Positions 26,501 to 34,629 of a stretch of DNA of 56,125 nucleotides are shown in pieces. The first letter of the stretch is position 1; each line of letters opens with the position of its first letter. The position numbers and the translations under genes were made by a program. The notes under the pieces were generated by a model. It did no database searches and was not told the origin of the DNA. It saw only the letters and a program-made list of their open reading frames with translations. The DNA comes from Clostridiales bacterium (GTDB taxonomy: Bacteria; Bacillota; Clostridia; Christensenellales; JAISNN01): assembly GCA_031275485.1 (NCBI GenBank), contig JAISOS010000036.1, forward strand, positions 1 through 56,125, in the 5' to 3' direction.

Positions 26501-26948
26501 CTTTTCCGCATACGCTCGCGTCTGCGGCGGATGCGGTTAGATTCGTTTTTACGCTTGCGTTTATTTCCGTATACGGCGAGCCGGACATATCGAAATCAAA
26601 GTCGCGCACATAAAGTCCGACGGGATTTTTGTCGCCGTATATGAACGGAATTTTGGCTTTTTTCTTGCTCTCAACGGCATAAGGATATTTTGTATTCGAA
26701 TAAATCGGCGTGCCGTATCCCTTTATCTGCCATTCGGACGGCACGTCCGTTTCGGCAAATTTTCTAAGATCCGCGCCGGGCTTGTAAAAAAACTCCGGCG
26801 CGTCGAAAACGCTCGGGCAGTACATAAATTTCCATTTGCCGTCAAGCGAAATTTCCGCGCAACCAAAAGCCCGCGGCGCGCCCGCGCCGCTCCTTTTCTC
26901 GGTATTCATGTCGAACGCGTCTATATTATTCCAAATCGGTCTGTCCAA
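23505..26948 (-). CDS. lacZ: beta-galactosidase, GH2 family
   Basis: Hydrolyses lactose and related beta-galactosides. 1147 residues, LacZ-like domain order: sugar-binding domain with EDQDMWRLAGIFR, immunoglobulin-like domain, TIM barrel with GVNRHDFHPEYG, AVRTAHYPAA, acid/base Glu485 in SLGNESGNGS and nucleophile Glu570 in IQCEYAHAMGNS, then the C-terminal Bgal_small_N domain (FWRAPIDND, FYGKGPHENY, PQENGNHTG). No signal peptide, so it is cytosolic and needs a sugar uptake system not seen here. About 100 extra residues (roughly 770-870) rich in Gly, Lys, Glu and Cys separate the barrel side from the last domain. galK 11 kb away would take the galactose further. GGAG-like ribosome binding site weak. 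Confidence 0.95.
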   Translation of the reverse strand: MDRPIWNNIDAFDMNTEKRSGAGAPRAFGCAEISLDGKWKFMYCPSVFDAPEFFYKPGADLRKFAETDVPSEWQIKGYGTPIYSNTKYPYAVESKKKAKIPFIYGDKNPVGLYVRDFDFDMSGSPYTEINASVKTNLTASAADASVCGKADINACGKNVFLHFGGINGGGEVYVNGRFAGFSADSFSETEYDITDFIKNGSNRLAVRVYQFTAASYLEDQDMWRLAGIFRSVKLVVKPTAEIRDFFMSGELSGDYKSAVFKFTSEIRVKRGVFGGGELRFRLTDGEGAEALKKSYDVSPLEDGAEVKIDGGELPPIAVRLWSHEDPYLYDAEFALFEGERLVDLRRHKFGFRSVEIRPLKDGKGPFILLNGAPLKICGVNRHDFHPEYGHAVPESVAEADIKLLKANNITAVRTAHYPAARYFYELCDKYGVLVMSECNLETHGLAKYVPKNDERWLAHCNYRLTNMIESFKNHPSVIFWSLGNESGNGSVFFGMRETALKLDATRPLHYEPDKTMRVSDVLSEMYAPLSKMPKIGKGKAIIHSRSLWNNMLGYFFTGKKYRDKPFIQCEYAHAMGNSLGNFADYWREFERHDRLAGGFIWDFADQAILRYDRRGNKEYCYGGDFFDRPNYGVFAFNGIVRADRSPNPALYEARAVYARAGITCADGVITLKNKFMFTDLNKFSMRVSEYIEGVEVRAETVGIPSVPPGEERETVLPFALAETEKESYITVEILTKEDSGYAAKGHITAAAQFIINGGAYGEGNAGSARRVKSVRAVSGILKKDGNAGGKKSGCAMEEEEKKPDCAAFGAAGVGWETNCGESECEGFAEKGGVGSLFFRKKDSSAITDFQKITAAITDLRRTTLNISEKDGIITVENSLFSIKTDRLSGGIISYKKAGEELLCEPITPNFWRAPIDNDTVLQLPLLSKLLDFQRYKKAMKKLKPKRVEAIAGDGAAAIDIEWKMPNLVYLKTRCEIAADGAARLSMRVMSFINLIRFGFKLTLNDGIENVKFYGKGPHENYTDRNTSALLGVYEGCAEDFIHDYLHPQENGNHTGMRRLEITDAKGFGAEFSAVGKPFEASVHPYTVAMIEGARHANELGRLPNLRVYIDGGQRGVGGDVPAVALLKKPYKLPHFREHSFSFDMKFV

Positions 26949-26974
26949 AACTATTCTCCCGTTTTTTATTTAAT

Positions 26975-27030
26975 TTAAACTTTTTTAAAAAAGAGGCTTC
27001 CCCCGCGTATTCTAAAAACGACAATCCCTT
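26975..27030 (-). repeat. degraded palindromic element between lacZ and glyA
   Basis: AAACTTTTTTAAAAAAGAGG and CTTCCCCCGCG, with the end of the element decayed. It lies about 30 bp upstream of the lacZ start. Confidence 0.4.
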
Positions 27031-27044
27031 TCTCTCAAAAAAAT

Positions 27045-28298
27045 TTATTCCCTTACCGCGTCGGCATAGAGCGGATATTTTTCACAGAGTTTTTTGACCT
27101 CGCCTTTCACGTACTCCGCCGCCGCCGATTTTTCAAACACGGTTTTCGCGATACACTTTCCGACGACCTTCATATCCTCCTCCGTCATTCCGCGCGTCGT
27201 TACGCTCGGCGTCCCGACGCGTACCCCGCTGGTCACGAACGGCTTTTCAGGGTCGTTCGGCACGGCGTTTTTATTGACGGTAATTCTCACTCCGTCCAAG
27301 AGCAGTTCAAGTTCCTTGCCCGTTATACCGCTACCGATAAGGTTCAGCAACATAAGATGATTATCCGTCCCGCCCGAAACAAGCTTCACGCCCTCTACCG
27401 TAAGCGTTTCAGCGAGAGCCTTGGCGTTATTCACTATGCGTTTTTGATACTCTTTAAATTCCGCTCCGAGCGCCTCTTTCAAAGCGACGGCTTTAGCGGC
27501 TACGATATGCATAAGCGGCCCGCCCTGTGTGCCGGGAAATATCGCCTTGTCAATCGCCTGCGCGTATTCCGCTTTACACAAAATCAAGCCGCCGCGCGGT
27601 CCTCTCAGCGTTTTATGCGTAGTCGTGGTCACAAAGTCGGCATACGGCACGGGATTTTCGTGCAGTCCGGCCGCGACAAGCCCCGCTATATGCGCCATAT
27701 CCACCATCAGCAACGCGCCTACCGAATCTGCGATTTCCTTGAACCTGCGGAAATCTATAGCCCTCGGATACGCGCTCGCGCCCGCGACAATCAGCTTCGG
27801 TTCGTTCGCCTCCGCGATTTTGGCAAGCTCGGCATAATCTATGTAATGCGTCTCGGAATCGACCCCGTAAGGCACGACGTTAAAATACTTTCCCGACACG
27901 TTGACGGGACTTCCGTGCGTCAAATGCCCGCCGTGCGCGAGATTCATACCCAAAATCGTGTCGCCCGGCTTCAACACTGCGAAATAAACCGCGAAATTCG
28001 CATTCGCGCCGCTGTGCGGTTGCACGTTCGCATGCTCCGCTCCGAACAATTTTTTCGCCCGCTCAACGGCAAGCCGCTCCGAAACGTCCACGAATTCGCA
28101 GCCGCCGTAATAACGCTTGCCGGGATATCCTTCCGCGTACTTGTTAGTCAGATGCGTCCCCGCCGCCGCCAAAACCGCTTCCGAAACGAAATTTTCGCTG
28201 GCAATAAGTTCGATATTATTCCGCTGCCTCTCCAACTCCGCGCATAACGACGCGTACAGTTCAGGATCAACTGTCTTAATAACGCTAAGGTCTATCAT
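27045..28298 (-). CDS. glyA: serine hydroxymethyltransferase
   Basis: Interconverts serine and glycine with tetrahydrofolate, feeding one-carbon units; pyridoxal phosphate dependent. 417 residues from ATG 28298, which has GGAGG upstream; the frame stays open 17 codons further without support. Motifs: [25 protein letters not shown], the cofactor lysine in [13 protein letters not shown], and [11 protein letters not shown]. No insertions. With SerA and SerC it completes the route from 3-phosphoglycerate to glycine. lacZ follows on the same strand after 96 bp, but a joint role is not evident. Confidence 0.97.
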   Translation of the reverse strand: MIDLSVIKTVDPELYASLCAELERQRNNIELIASENFVSEAVLAAAGTHLTNKYAEGYPGKRYYGGCEFVDVSERLAVERAKKLFGAEHANVQPHSGANANFAVYFAVLKPGDTILGMNLAHGGHLTHGSPVNVSGKYFNVVPYGVDSETHYIDYAELAKIAEANEPKLIVAGASAYPRAIDFRRFKEIADSVGALLMVDMAHIAGLVAAGLHENPVPYADFVTTTTHKTLRGPRGGLILCKAEYAQAIDKAIFPGTQGGPLMHIVAAKAVALKEALGAEFKEYQKRIVNNAKALAETLTVEGVKLVSGGTDNHLMLLNLIGSGITGKELELLLDGVRITVNKNAVPNDPEKPFVTSGVRVGTPSVTTRGMTEEDMKVVGKCIAKTVFEKSAAAEYVKGEVKKLCEKYPLYADAVRE

Positions 28299-28984
28299 TT
28301 TTTTCCTCCAAAATTTATTCGTTTTTTTGTTTTTAATTGTGCCGCGCAAGGAAAACCTTTTTGCGCGCTTATCGGACGCGGCGTAGACTATTAGTTAACG
28401 GCGGCGAAAACGCGTCTTTGCTCGCGGATATTTAGATAAAAGCCCCGCCGCATCTTTAAGTTGCGCCCACGTTTTTTTCACTTATCCCATTGCGTTTATC
28501 TTCATCTTCGCAAAAAATCCGCCGTCCCTGCCTACTCGCCGCCGCGCTCCGAGCTCTCCGGCATCCTCTTCAAAAAAAAACTTTAAGCGCTCTAACGGTT
28601 CTTAAAATAATATCGCGCCTTTCAAAACGGCGGATGCATGACCGACCCGTTTACGGCAAATATTGCGCTTGCATAATTATTCGAATATTGCGATATTTTT
28701 ACATAACTATATAATTCAAATCGCAATTCTTTTCTCTTTGCAGTCAAAAAAACCGTGCTCCTATACCTCGTTATACCGGATTATCCGAGCATAATATTTC
28801 ACCAAACAATATATAATAAAGACCGTGTTTTTGTATAATTATGCAACCTGCGGCGATATTATTCCGCTTTTAATTTTGAAAATGCGTTTCACACCTTGGA
28901 TTATGCGGACATGAACGCGCCTCGTTTTTTGACGAACGCATCGACCGTTTCTTTTAGAAAGCCGGTTTCGTCCGTTAACGCGTA
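28299..28984. other. gene-free gap upstream of glyA
   Basis: 686 bases. Near 28340-28370 lies a short hairpin of the palindromic family (GCGCAAGGAAAACC/TTTTTGCGCGC). The word TTCAAAAAAAAACTTTAAGCG near 28567 resembles the element's tail. The right half is AT-rich. I find no open frame with a ribosome binding site, no tRNA and no recognised riboswitch. Confidence 0.4.
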
Positions 28985-29314
28985 TTACAAACGCTTTTCA
29001 AGAATAACTTTCAGCTCGTCGTAACGAACGAAACCGACCTTTTTTTCCGCGAGTACGCCGTCTTTAAATATTATAAGCGTGGGTATGGACATAACGCCGT
29101 ATTTCTCGGCTGTCTCGGGGTTGTCGTCCACATTCAGTTTACCCACGGCGGCGCGGTCTTTAAATTCATCCGCCAATTTTGATATGTGCGGTGCCAGCAT
29201 CTTGCACGGCCCGCACCAATCGGCGTAAAAATCCACCAAAACCGGCATTTCGGACTTTATCAAATCCTCGAAATTCGCGTCCGTAAATTTTAATAAATTT
29301 TCCGTATATTCCAT
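28985..29314 (-). CDS. trxA: thioredoxin
   Basis: Small cytosolic dithiol carrier reducing ribonucleotide reductase, peroxidases and protein disulfides. 109 residues, full fold, active site WCGPC (Cys34, Cys37), cis-proline in MSIPTLIIF. Ribosome binding site AAGGAGG. No thioredoxin reductase gene is close. A palindromic element lies about 50 bp upstream. Confidence 0.97.
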   Translation of the reverse strand: MEYTENLLKFTDANFEDLIKSEMPVLVDFYADWCGPCKMLAPHISKLADEFKDRAAVGKLNVDDNPETAEKYGVMSIPTLIIFKDGVLAEKKVGFVRYDELKVILEKRL

Positions 29315-29363
29315 AAAAGATCCTCCTTATCGGTATGTATTTTAAAACGGGAGCTATTTGCCG

Positions 29364-29430
29364 CCCGCGCGGACGGTAAACCTTTTGCAAGCAAAAAATT
29401 CCCACGCCTCTTTCCCAAAAAAAACTTCCG
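29364..29430 (-). repeat. palindromic element, upstream of trxA
   Basis: Plus-strand reading: CGCGCGGACGGTAAACCTTTT, GCAAGC loop, AAAAATTCCCACGCC, tail CTCTTTCCCAAAAAAAACTT. The tail-free end faces trxA. Confidence 0.75.
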
Positions 29431-29680
29431 TTAATGAAAGGTTTTATATGAAAAACGCCTCAATTCCCGCGCGCCATTGCCGCTAACGTCCGGCTACGTT
29501 TCAGACGGAAACTTTCCGCGTCCGTTGTTTTCATAAAAAACAGATTTACGTAGCGCCCCGTTTATAATATTTTAGTTTCAAAACTATGAAAACATTATAA
29601 GCCGTTTCCGGATTTACGCGGCGCTCCGCCCGTTATCGTCAAAGCGTTCTTTTCGCATAGAACCGCAAAAATATCCGCCG

Positions 29681-29918
29681 AAGTTTTTTGGAAACGGATG
29701 CCGGAGAAAAGCCTTAGAACGTAGCGGTAAGCGGCGGTAAATAGACGCTTGGAGGAAAGGCGGCCGATTTTATTTTTTGCGGATATAATATGCGGATATA
29801 ATATAAAGATAAAAACGCGCGGCACGGTTTCGAAATCCGGCTTGGCTTTTGTGGAAATATCCTATAGAATACCGGATGCGCTACCACTTACGGTTTGCAA
29901 AAGATTTCTCCGCATAAT
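29681..29918. repeat. long-form palindromic element A, at the 3' end of hisS
   Basis: The left end (AAGTTTTTTGGAAACGG then AAAAGCCTTAG) matches the tail and first arm of the short palindromic element, and the right end (AAAAGATTTCTCCGCATAAT) matches the second arm, but about 190 bases lie between them instead of a short loop. The same arrangement, with partly similar insides, occurs at 38092-38304. Shared internal words are AAAGCCTTAG, GCGGCGG and GATAAAAACGCGCGGC versus GACAAAAAACGCTGGC. No open frame of note. The rest of the gap 29315-29680 holds the short element above trxA and nothing else recognised. Confidence 0.6.
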
Positions 29919-29925
29919 CCTACCC

Positions 29926-31170
29926 TTATAAAAAAAATTCATACAACCCTTTCAGATTCGTTTCGAGAGTTTCGCCGTTCCGCATATTTTTCAGGATATA
30001 TTTATCGTTTGCGGCTTCGTCGTCTCCTATGACGACGACAAACTCCGAGCCTATTTTATCTGCATATTTCATCTGCGCTTTCAGGCTTCTGCCTAAAATA
30101 TCGGTTTCGGCCGACACGCCGCCGCGTCTAAGATCGTTCGTAATCCGCATAGCTTTTTCGAGATTTTTCCCGCCGACGGGCGCGGTATAAACCTGCGGTT
30201 TTTTGTCGGCGGCGGCGGGGATGAGCCCTTCGCCTTCCAGCGTGATAAGCAGGCGCTCAAGCCCGATGCCGAAGCCCGCCGCCGAGATTTTCGACCCGCC
30301 CAGCGCCTCCGCGAGTCCGTTATATCTGCCCCCGCCGCAAACGGCGCTTTGCGCGCCGATTTTCTCGTTCACGAACTCGAAAACGAGTCCGGTGTAATAG
30401 TCCAGCCCTCTGACAATTCCGGTATCCGTCTCGAACCGCACATCCAACGCTCTCAATAATTCTTGCAACTTTAAAAACCGCGTTTCACAGCAACCGCAAA
30501 GGTTGTCGGTAATCTTCGGCGGCGTCAGCTTTTTACATTCCGGATTTTTGCAATCCAGGAGTCTGAGAGGATTTTTTTTCAGCCGCTCCCTGCAATCCCC
30601 GCAAATTTCGCCCTCGCGCGCGGCATAGTACGCCGTCAGCGCGGCGTTATATTTCGGGCGGCAATCGGCGCAACCGAGACTGTTTATGCGGACGACGGGG
30701 TTTTTCAGTCCGAGAATTTCAAAAAACGTTTTAGCTATCAGCAGGATTTCGGCGTCGCATTCCGCCGTATCCGCGCCGTATATTTCCACGCCGAACTGAT
30801 GATGCTCCCTGAACCTGCCCGCCTGCGGTCTTTCGTAACGGAACACGGGCGTAACATAGTACATTTTGAGCGGCAACGCGCCCGCGTGCAACGAATTTTC
30901 CAGAACCGAACGGGCGACGCCCGCCGTCCCCTCGGGTTTCAGCGTTATGCTTCTGCCGCTTTTATCCTCAAAGGTGTACATTTCCTTATTCACAATATCA
31001 GTCGTGCCGCCCACGCCGCGCAGGAATAATTCCGTATGCTCGAATGTGGGGGTACGGATCTCTTTGAGAGAAAAGAGATCTGCGGCGCGCCTAACCGCGT
31101 CCTCGATATAGTGCCATTTATAGGACTCCGAGGGCAAAACGTCCTTTGTGCCTTTGGGTACGGAATACAT
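29926..31170 (-). CDS. hisS: histidyl-tRNA synthetase
   Basis: Charges tRNA-His. Class II synthetase of 414 residues: motif 1 region, motif 2 FRYERPQAGRFREHHQFGVE, histidine motif RGLDYYTGLVFEF, motif 3 AAGFGIGLERLL, and a C-terminal anticodon-binding domain from about 325. A cysteine-bearing insertion (residues about 170-235, with CADC, CGDC, CCETR) is typical of Bacillota HisS. Ribosome binding site AAGGAAA. It follows hslU by 35 bp and is probably cotranscribed with it. No extra low-complexity insertion. Confidence 0.97.
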   Translation of the reverse strand: MYSVPKGTKDVLPSESYKWHYIEDAVRRAADLFSLKEIRTPTFEHTELFLRGVGGTTDIVNKEMYTFEDKSGRSITLKPEGTAGVARSVLENSLHAGALPLKMYYVTPVFRYERPQAGRFREHHQFGVEIYGADTAECDAEILLIAKTFFEILGLKNPVVRINSLGCADCRPKYNAALTAYYAAREGEICGDCRERLKKNPLRLLDCKNPECKKLTPPKITDNLCGCCETRFLKLQELLRALDVRFETDTGIVRGLDYYTGLVFEFVNEKIGAQSAVCGGGRYNGLAEALGGSKISAAGFGIGLERLLITLEGEGLIPAAADKKPQVYTAPVGGKNLEKAMRITNDLRRGGVSAETDILGRSLKAQMKYADKIGSEFVVVIGDDEAANDKYILKNMRNGETLETNLKGLYEFFL

Positions 31171-31205
31171 TGTCTTTTCGATTTCCTTGCCTTATAATTT
31201 TTTGA

Positions 31206-32519
31206 TTACAGAATATATTTTTTCAGATTAATTTCTTTTATCGTCTTTTTCATATTTTCCTTGATATAATCCTTGTCTATTTCCAGTCCGATTTCCTCGT
31301 ATGAACTTCCGTCGGCATTAAAGGATATGTCGGTCAAAAGTTGTTCCATAACGGTATATAGCCGTCTAGCTCCCAGGTTCTCGCTGTTCTCATTTTCGAG
31401 GGCGGCAATTCTCGCAACCTCCTTTATCGCCTCATCCGTAAAGCTCAAATTAATTTTATCGACCCTCAAAAGCTCTCTGTACTGTCTCAGAATCGCATTG
31501 TCGGGCTGCGTCAAGATTTTTATAAAATCATCCTCGGACAAACTGACCAGCTCCACGCGTATAGGGAATCTGCCCTGCAATTCGGGAATAAGATCCTCCA
31601 TTTTGGAGACGTGGAACGCGCCGGCCGCGATGAACAGTATATAATCGGTCTTTATCAAGCCGTATTTTGTGGACACGGTGCTACCCTCGATGATGGGCAG
31701 AATATCGCGTTGCACGCCCTCTCTTGAAACGTCCGGTCCGCTCCCGTGTCCGCCGCCCGCGATTTTGTCAATTTCGTCGATAAAGACGATACCGTCCTGC
31801 TCGGCGCGTGCAATAGCCTCCGAATTGATGCTGTCGGAATCTACCAGCTTATCGGATTCCTCTTGCAACAGTATATTCAAAGCCTCCTTGACCGTAATTT
31901 TTCTGCGTTTCCGTCTTTGCGGCATCATTCCGCCGAAAATATCGCCGATATTGACCTCGTTTCCGCTACCGGGCGCGACCTGTATATTTTTCGGCGCTTG
32001 CACGATATCTATCTCTATGATTTTTTTATCTAACTTGCCGTTCTCTATTTCCTTTATAATCTCCTCGCGGATCAGCGGCTCGGGAGTTTCGGCGGCGTTC
32101 CTTTTCCATTCGACGAAAAGCGCGTCCACAACTCTTTTCCGCGCCGCCTCGTAGGCTTTCGGGTAGACGTCCTTATAACGCTCTTCCTTGACAAGCCTTA
32201 CGGCGACTTCCGCGAGGTCTCTTATCATAGATTCGACGTCGCGCCCGACATAGCCGACCTCGGTATATTTCGTCGCCTCGACCTTCAAAAAAGGCGCCTT
32301 GACAATTTTCGCCAACCGGCGGGCAATTTCGGTTTTGCCGACACCGGTAGGGCCTTTCATAATGATATTTTTCGGGGTAATATCGTCCCTAAGCTCCGCG
32401 CTCAATTGACTGCGTCTGTAACGGTTTCTCAAAGCGACGGCGACGGCCTTTTTTGCCTGTTCCTGACCTATAATATACCTGTCCAACTCGTGGACTATCT
32501 GTTTCGGTGTGAGTTCCAT
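31206..32519 (-). CDS. hslU: HslU, ATPase subunit of the HslVU protease
   Basis: AAA+ unfoldase that feeds substrates into the HslV peptidase. 437 residues: N-terminal ELTPKQIVHELDRYIIGQ, Walker A GPTGVGKT (56-63), the intermediate I-domain (about 110-240), Walker B IVFIDEIDKIA, sensor region GRFPIRVEL, and the C-terminal LKKYIL tail used for docking on HslV. Ribosome binding site AAGGAG. Unusually, 586 bp separate it from hslV, which normally lies immediately upstream. Confidence 0.97.
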   Translation of the reverse strand: MELTPKQIVHELDRYIIGQEQAKKAVAVALRNRYRRSQLSAELRDDITPKNIIMKGPTGVGKTEIARRLAKIVKAPFLKVEATKYTEVGYVGRDVESMIRDLAEVAVRLVKEERYKDVYPKAYEAARKRVVDALFVEWKRNAAETPEPLIREEIIKEIENGKLDKKIIEIDIVQAPKNIQVAPGSGNEVNIGDIFGGMMPQRRKRRKITVKEALNILLQEESDKLVDSDSINSEAIARAEQDGIVFIDEIDKIAGGGHGSGPDVSREGVQRDILPIIEGSTVSTKYGLIKTDYILFIAAGAFHVSKMEDLIPELQGRFPIRVELVSLSEDDFIKILTQPDNAILRQYRELLRVDKINLSFTDEAIKEVARIAALENENSENLGARRLYTVMEQLLTDISFNADGSSYEEIGLEIDKDYIKENMKKTIKEINLKKYIL

Positions 32520-33105
32520 CGTATGCTCCTTATTCTATATCGCATATTTTTTTAAGTCCGTAAATTTTCCGCGCGGTTTTTGTTCCCGCCTGCGGCGTGT
32601 TTTTTATTTTTACGGTAACGCGGCTTACGGCGCGTTTTCCGTTTTTTAATTTCATATATAGTATACCGAAGCCGAACGCATGTTTTTATTCTTTTTTTAA
32701 TTTTACGTTTTCCGTAATTTCAACAATTTCAACGGCGCATTCTATCCGTTATAAACCGTACCTCGAGCGAAAGACGCGCGTTGAAGTCTTCGCCGCAAGC
32801 GGCTAAAAAAGATCTTTTTAGCATTCGCTTAATACGAAAAACCGTTCCTTCCGCCGCCTGCGGCAAAAAGTGCAACGTTTAGATTGAGTAACGACCGTAT
32901 AACCGTTCGGTAAACTGCGGCTTAAGCGTCCTCCGACGGCTTTAAACCGCAGACAATCGCGGTTTACCCAAAGCTCCATACAGCCCCCGCGCGCCGCCCG
33001 CTAATTCCGGCATTATACCGCCCGTAAACGCGCGGAGTCCGCAGTTTTTTTTACGCGTTTTATCCGCCCGCGCGCCGCCGCCGTTCCCCATAAAACATGT
33101 GTTTT
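32520..33105. other. 586-bp hslV-hslU spacer with strong hairpins
   Basis: No gene is visible. GCTAAAAA/TTTTTAGC (32802-32809 and 32815-32822) form a perfect inverted repeat with U-rich sides that could terminate transcription in either direction. At 32909-32968 nested stems occur: GGTAAAC/GTTTACC outside, TGCGG/CCGCA inside, CGTC/GACG around a CTCC loop. The word ACGACCGTATA near 32890 also occurs near 5342. A promoter for hslU-hisS may lie downstream of the hairpins; I could not assign one. Confidence 0.5.
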
Positions 33106-33663
33106 TTATACCGCTTCAACCGCGTTATCTATAATTTCGACTGTCAGATTACCGTTTGTAAACACGCAGAGATTGCCCGCTATTTTAAGCGCTTTTTCGA
33201 CGATCTCCGCTGCGGAAAAATCGGTGTTTTCCGTGAGCGCGCGCGCGGCGGCGAGCGCGTAATTCCCGCCCGAACCGATTGCGCAAACTCCGCCCTCCGG
33301 CTCTATGACGTCGCCCGAGCCGGATACGATAAAGAGATTGTCCTTATCGGCGGTAATCAGCATAGCCTCGTATTTTCTCATTATTTTTCCGTCTCGCCAA
33401 AGCTCGGCGACCTCCACCGCGCTACGCATAAGGTTTCCCGAATATTTTTGCAGCATAGACTCCAGTTTTTCCGAAAGCGCGAAGGCGTCCGACACGGAGC
33501 CGGCAAAGCCGACTATGACCTTTCCGTCGTAAATTCTTTTTACCTTGACCGCGTTGCTTTTCATTATGACGCTCTCGCCCATCGTAACCTGTCCGTCGCC
33601 GCCTACCGCGATGACCCCGTTTCTTTTTACGGCGCAAATCGTCGTTCCGTGTAATTCCGTCAT
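33106..33663 (-). CDS. hslV: HslV, peptidase subunit of the HslVU protease
   Basis: Threonine-type peptidase related to the proteasome beta subunit; forms a double hexameric ring capped by HslU. 185 residues: MTELHGTTICAV at the start, so a six-residue leader is probably removed to expose Thr7 as nucleophile, as in Thermotoga HslV; then GGDGQVTMG, LAGFAGS-like VGFAGSVSDAF, and IGSGGNYALAAARAL. Ribosome binding site GAGGAT. The XRE-cupin regulator lies upstream on the same strand. Confidence 0.97.
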   Translation of the reverse strand: MTELHGTTICAVKRNGVIAVGGDGQVTMGESVIMKSNAVKVKRIYDGKVIVGFAGSVSDAFALSEKLESMLQKYSGNLMRSAVEVAELWRDGKIMRKYEAMLITADKDNLFIVSGSGDVIEPEGGVCAIGSGGNYALAAARALTENTDFSAAEIVEKALKIAGNLCVFTNGNLTVEIIDNAVEAV

Positions 33664-33821
33664 TTTAATAATCCTCTTAAATTCCTTAATTTTTTTTATT
33701 ACGTCCGGCTTTCGTTTCGCGTTATTTCTTTTGCCGTTTCATTCGCCGTACCGTCCGTAATTCCGTCCGCCGTTCTGTTCGTTTATCCGAATTCGTCCGT
33801 TTAACGGCTTACTCTTCCGTT

Positions 33822-34367
33822 TTACTCGTTTATAACGGTCAAAAATCTCGCCCTATCGCTCATCGCGTACTGCGCGTGCGGCACGTTCGGATCGAAATAA
33901 ACTCCGTCGCCCTGCCTGAGATAGTATTCCCTATCGCCTATTACCACTCTTATTTTGCCCTCTAATACGTAATTAAATTCCTGCCCGCCGTGAACTAGCA
34001 ATTCGGTACTGTCGTTCGGCTCGACGGTAACTATCATCGGCTTCATCTGTTTATTTTTAAAGCCGTCGGCAAGCGACATATACCTATAGCCCGGAAATCT
34101 CTGGACGACGGTTCCCGCGCCGTCGTAGAATACGCAAGCGGTAACCTCTTCGGGATGTTTCCCCGTAATTATAACCGTCGGCTCGACGTCCAAAACGGCG
34201 GCGAGATTATAAATCACGCCTATCGGAATATCGCGGTTTCCCGACTCGTATTCCTTATATTCGGCTTCCGGCACGCCGATTTTCCCCGCGACGACGCTTT
34301 CCGAAAACTCGTTAAAGGTTCTAAGCTCTTTTAATCTGTCGGCAATCGCCTTTATTTGATTGTCCAT
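33822..34367 (-). CDS. XRE-family transcriptional regulator with cupin domain
   Basis: 181 residues. N-terminal helix-turn-helix of XRE type (ADRLKELRTFNEFS...VAGKIGVPEAEYKEYESG, in parts; residues 8-70) and a C-terminal cupin_2 barrel (about 100-181) with HGGQEFNYVLEGKIRV, LRQGDGVYFD and PHAQYAMS, which would bind a small ligand or metal. Regulators of this type act as ligand-sensing repressors or activators. Target unknown; pncB upstream and hslV downstream are the neighbours. Ribosome binding site AAGGAG. Confidence 0.9.
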   Translation of the reverse strand: MDNQIKAIADRLKELRTFNEFSESVVAGKIGVPEAEYKEYESGNRDIPIGVIYNLAAVLDVEPTVIITGKHPEEVTACVFYDGAGTVVQRFPGYRYMSLADGFKNKQMKPMIVTVEPNDSTELLVHGGQEFNYVLEGKIRVVIGDREYYLRQGDGVYFDPNVPHAQYAMSDRARFLTVINE

Positions 34368-34384
34368 GTATATTCAACTCCTTA

Positions 34385-34605
34385 TTTAAATACGGACCGC
34401 GTTTTTTTATCGCGTTTTCACCCCGTTTTTTTCCGCATTTTTCATTGTGCTTTTCAACGCTTTTTTATCGCCTTTTTCAATATTTTTTACCGCGTTTTTC
34501 TTGATGTTTGTTGTAATTTTTTTCAGCGTTTTTTTACGTTTTTTAATGTTTTTTTCAGCGTTTTTCAATGCTTTTACCGCGTTTTCAGACGTCTTTTTCG
34601 TTTAA
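34385..34605. repeat. T-rich degenerate repeat tract downstream of pncB
   Basis: Words such as CGCGTTTTT, CAGCGTTTTT and CGTTTTTCA recur about every 15-25 bases. The tract resembles that at 3770-3925, which also lies past the end of a minus-strand gene. The open frame that it produces on the plus strand is compositional only. Confidence 0.6.
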
Positions 34606-34629
34606 GGAACGACTTATTACGGGCGGTAT

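Noticed and set aside
27357-28247. Open frame of 296 codons opposite glyA
   Set aside because: Antisense shadow of a highly conserved gene; no start signal or domain.
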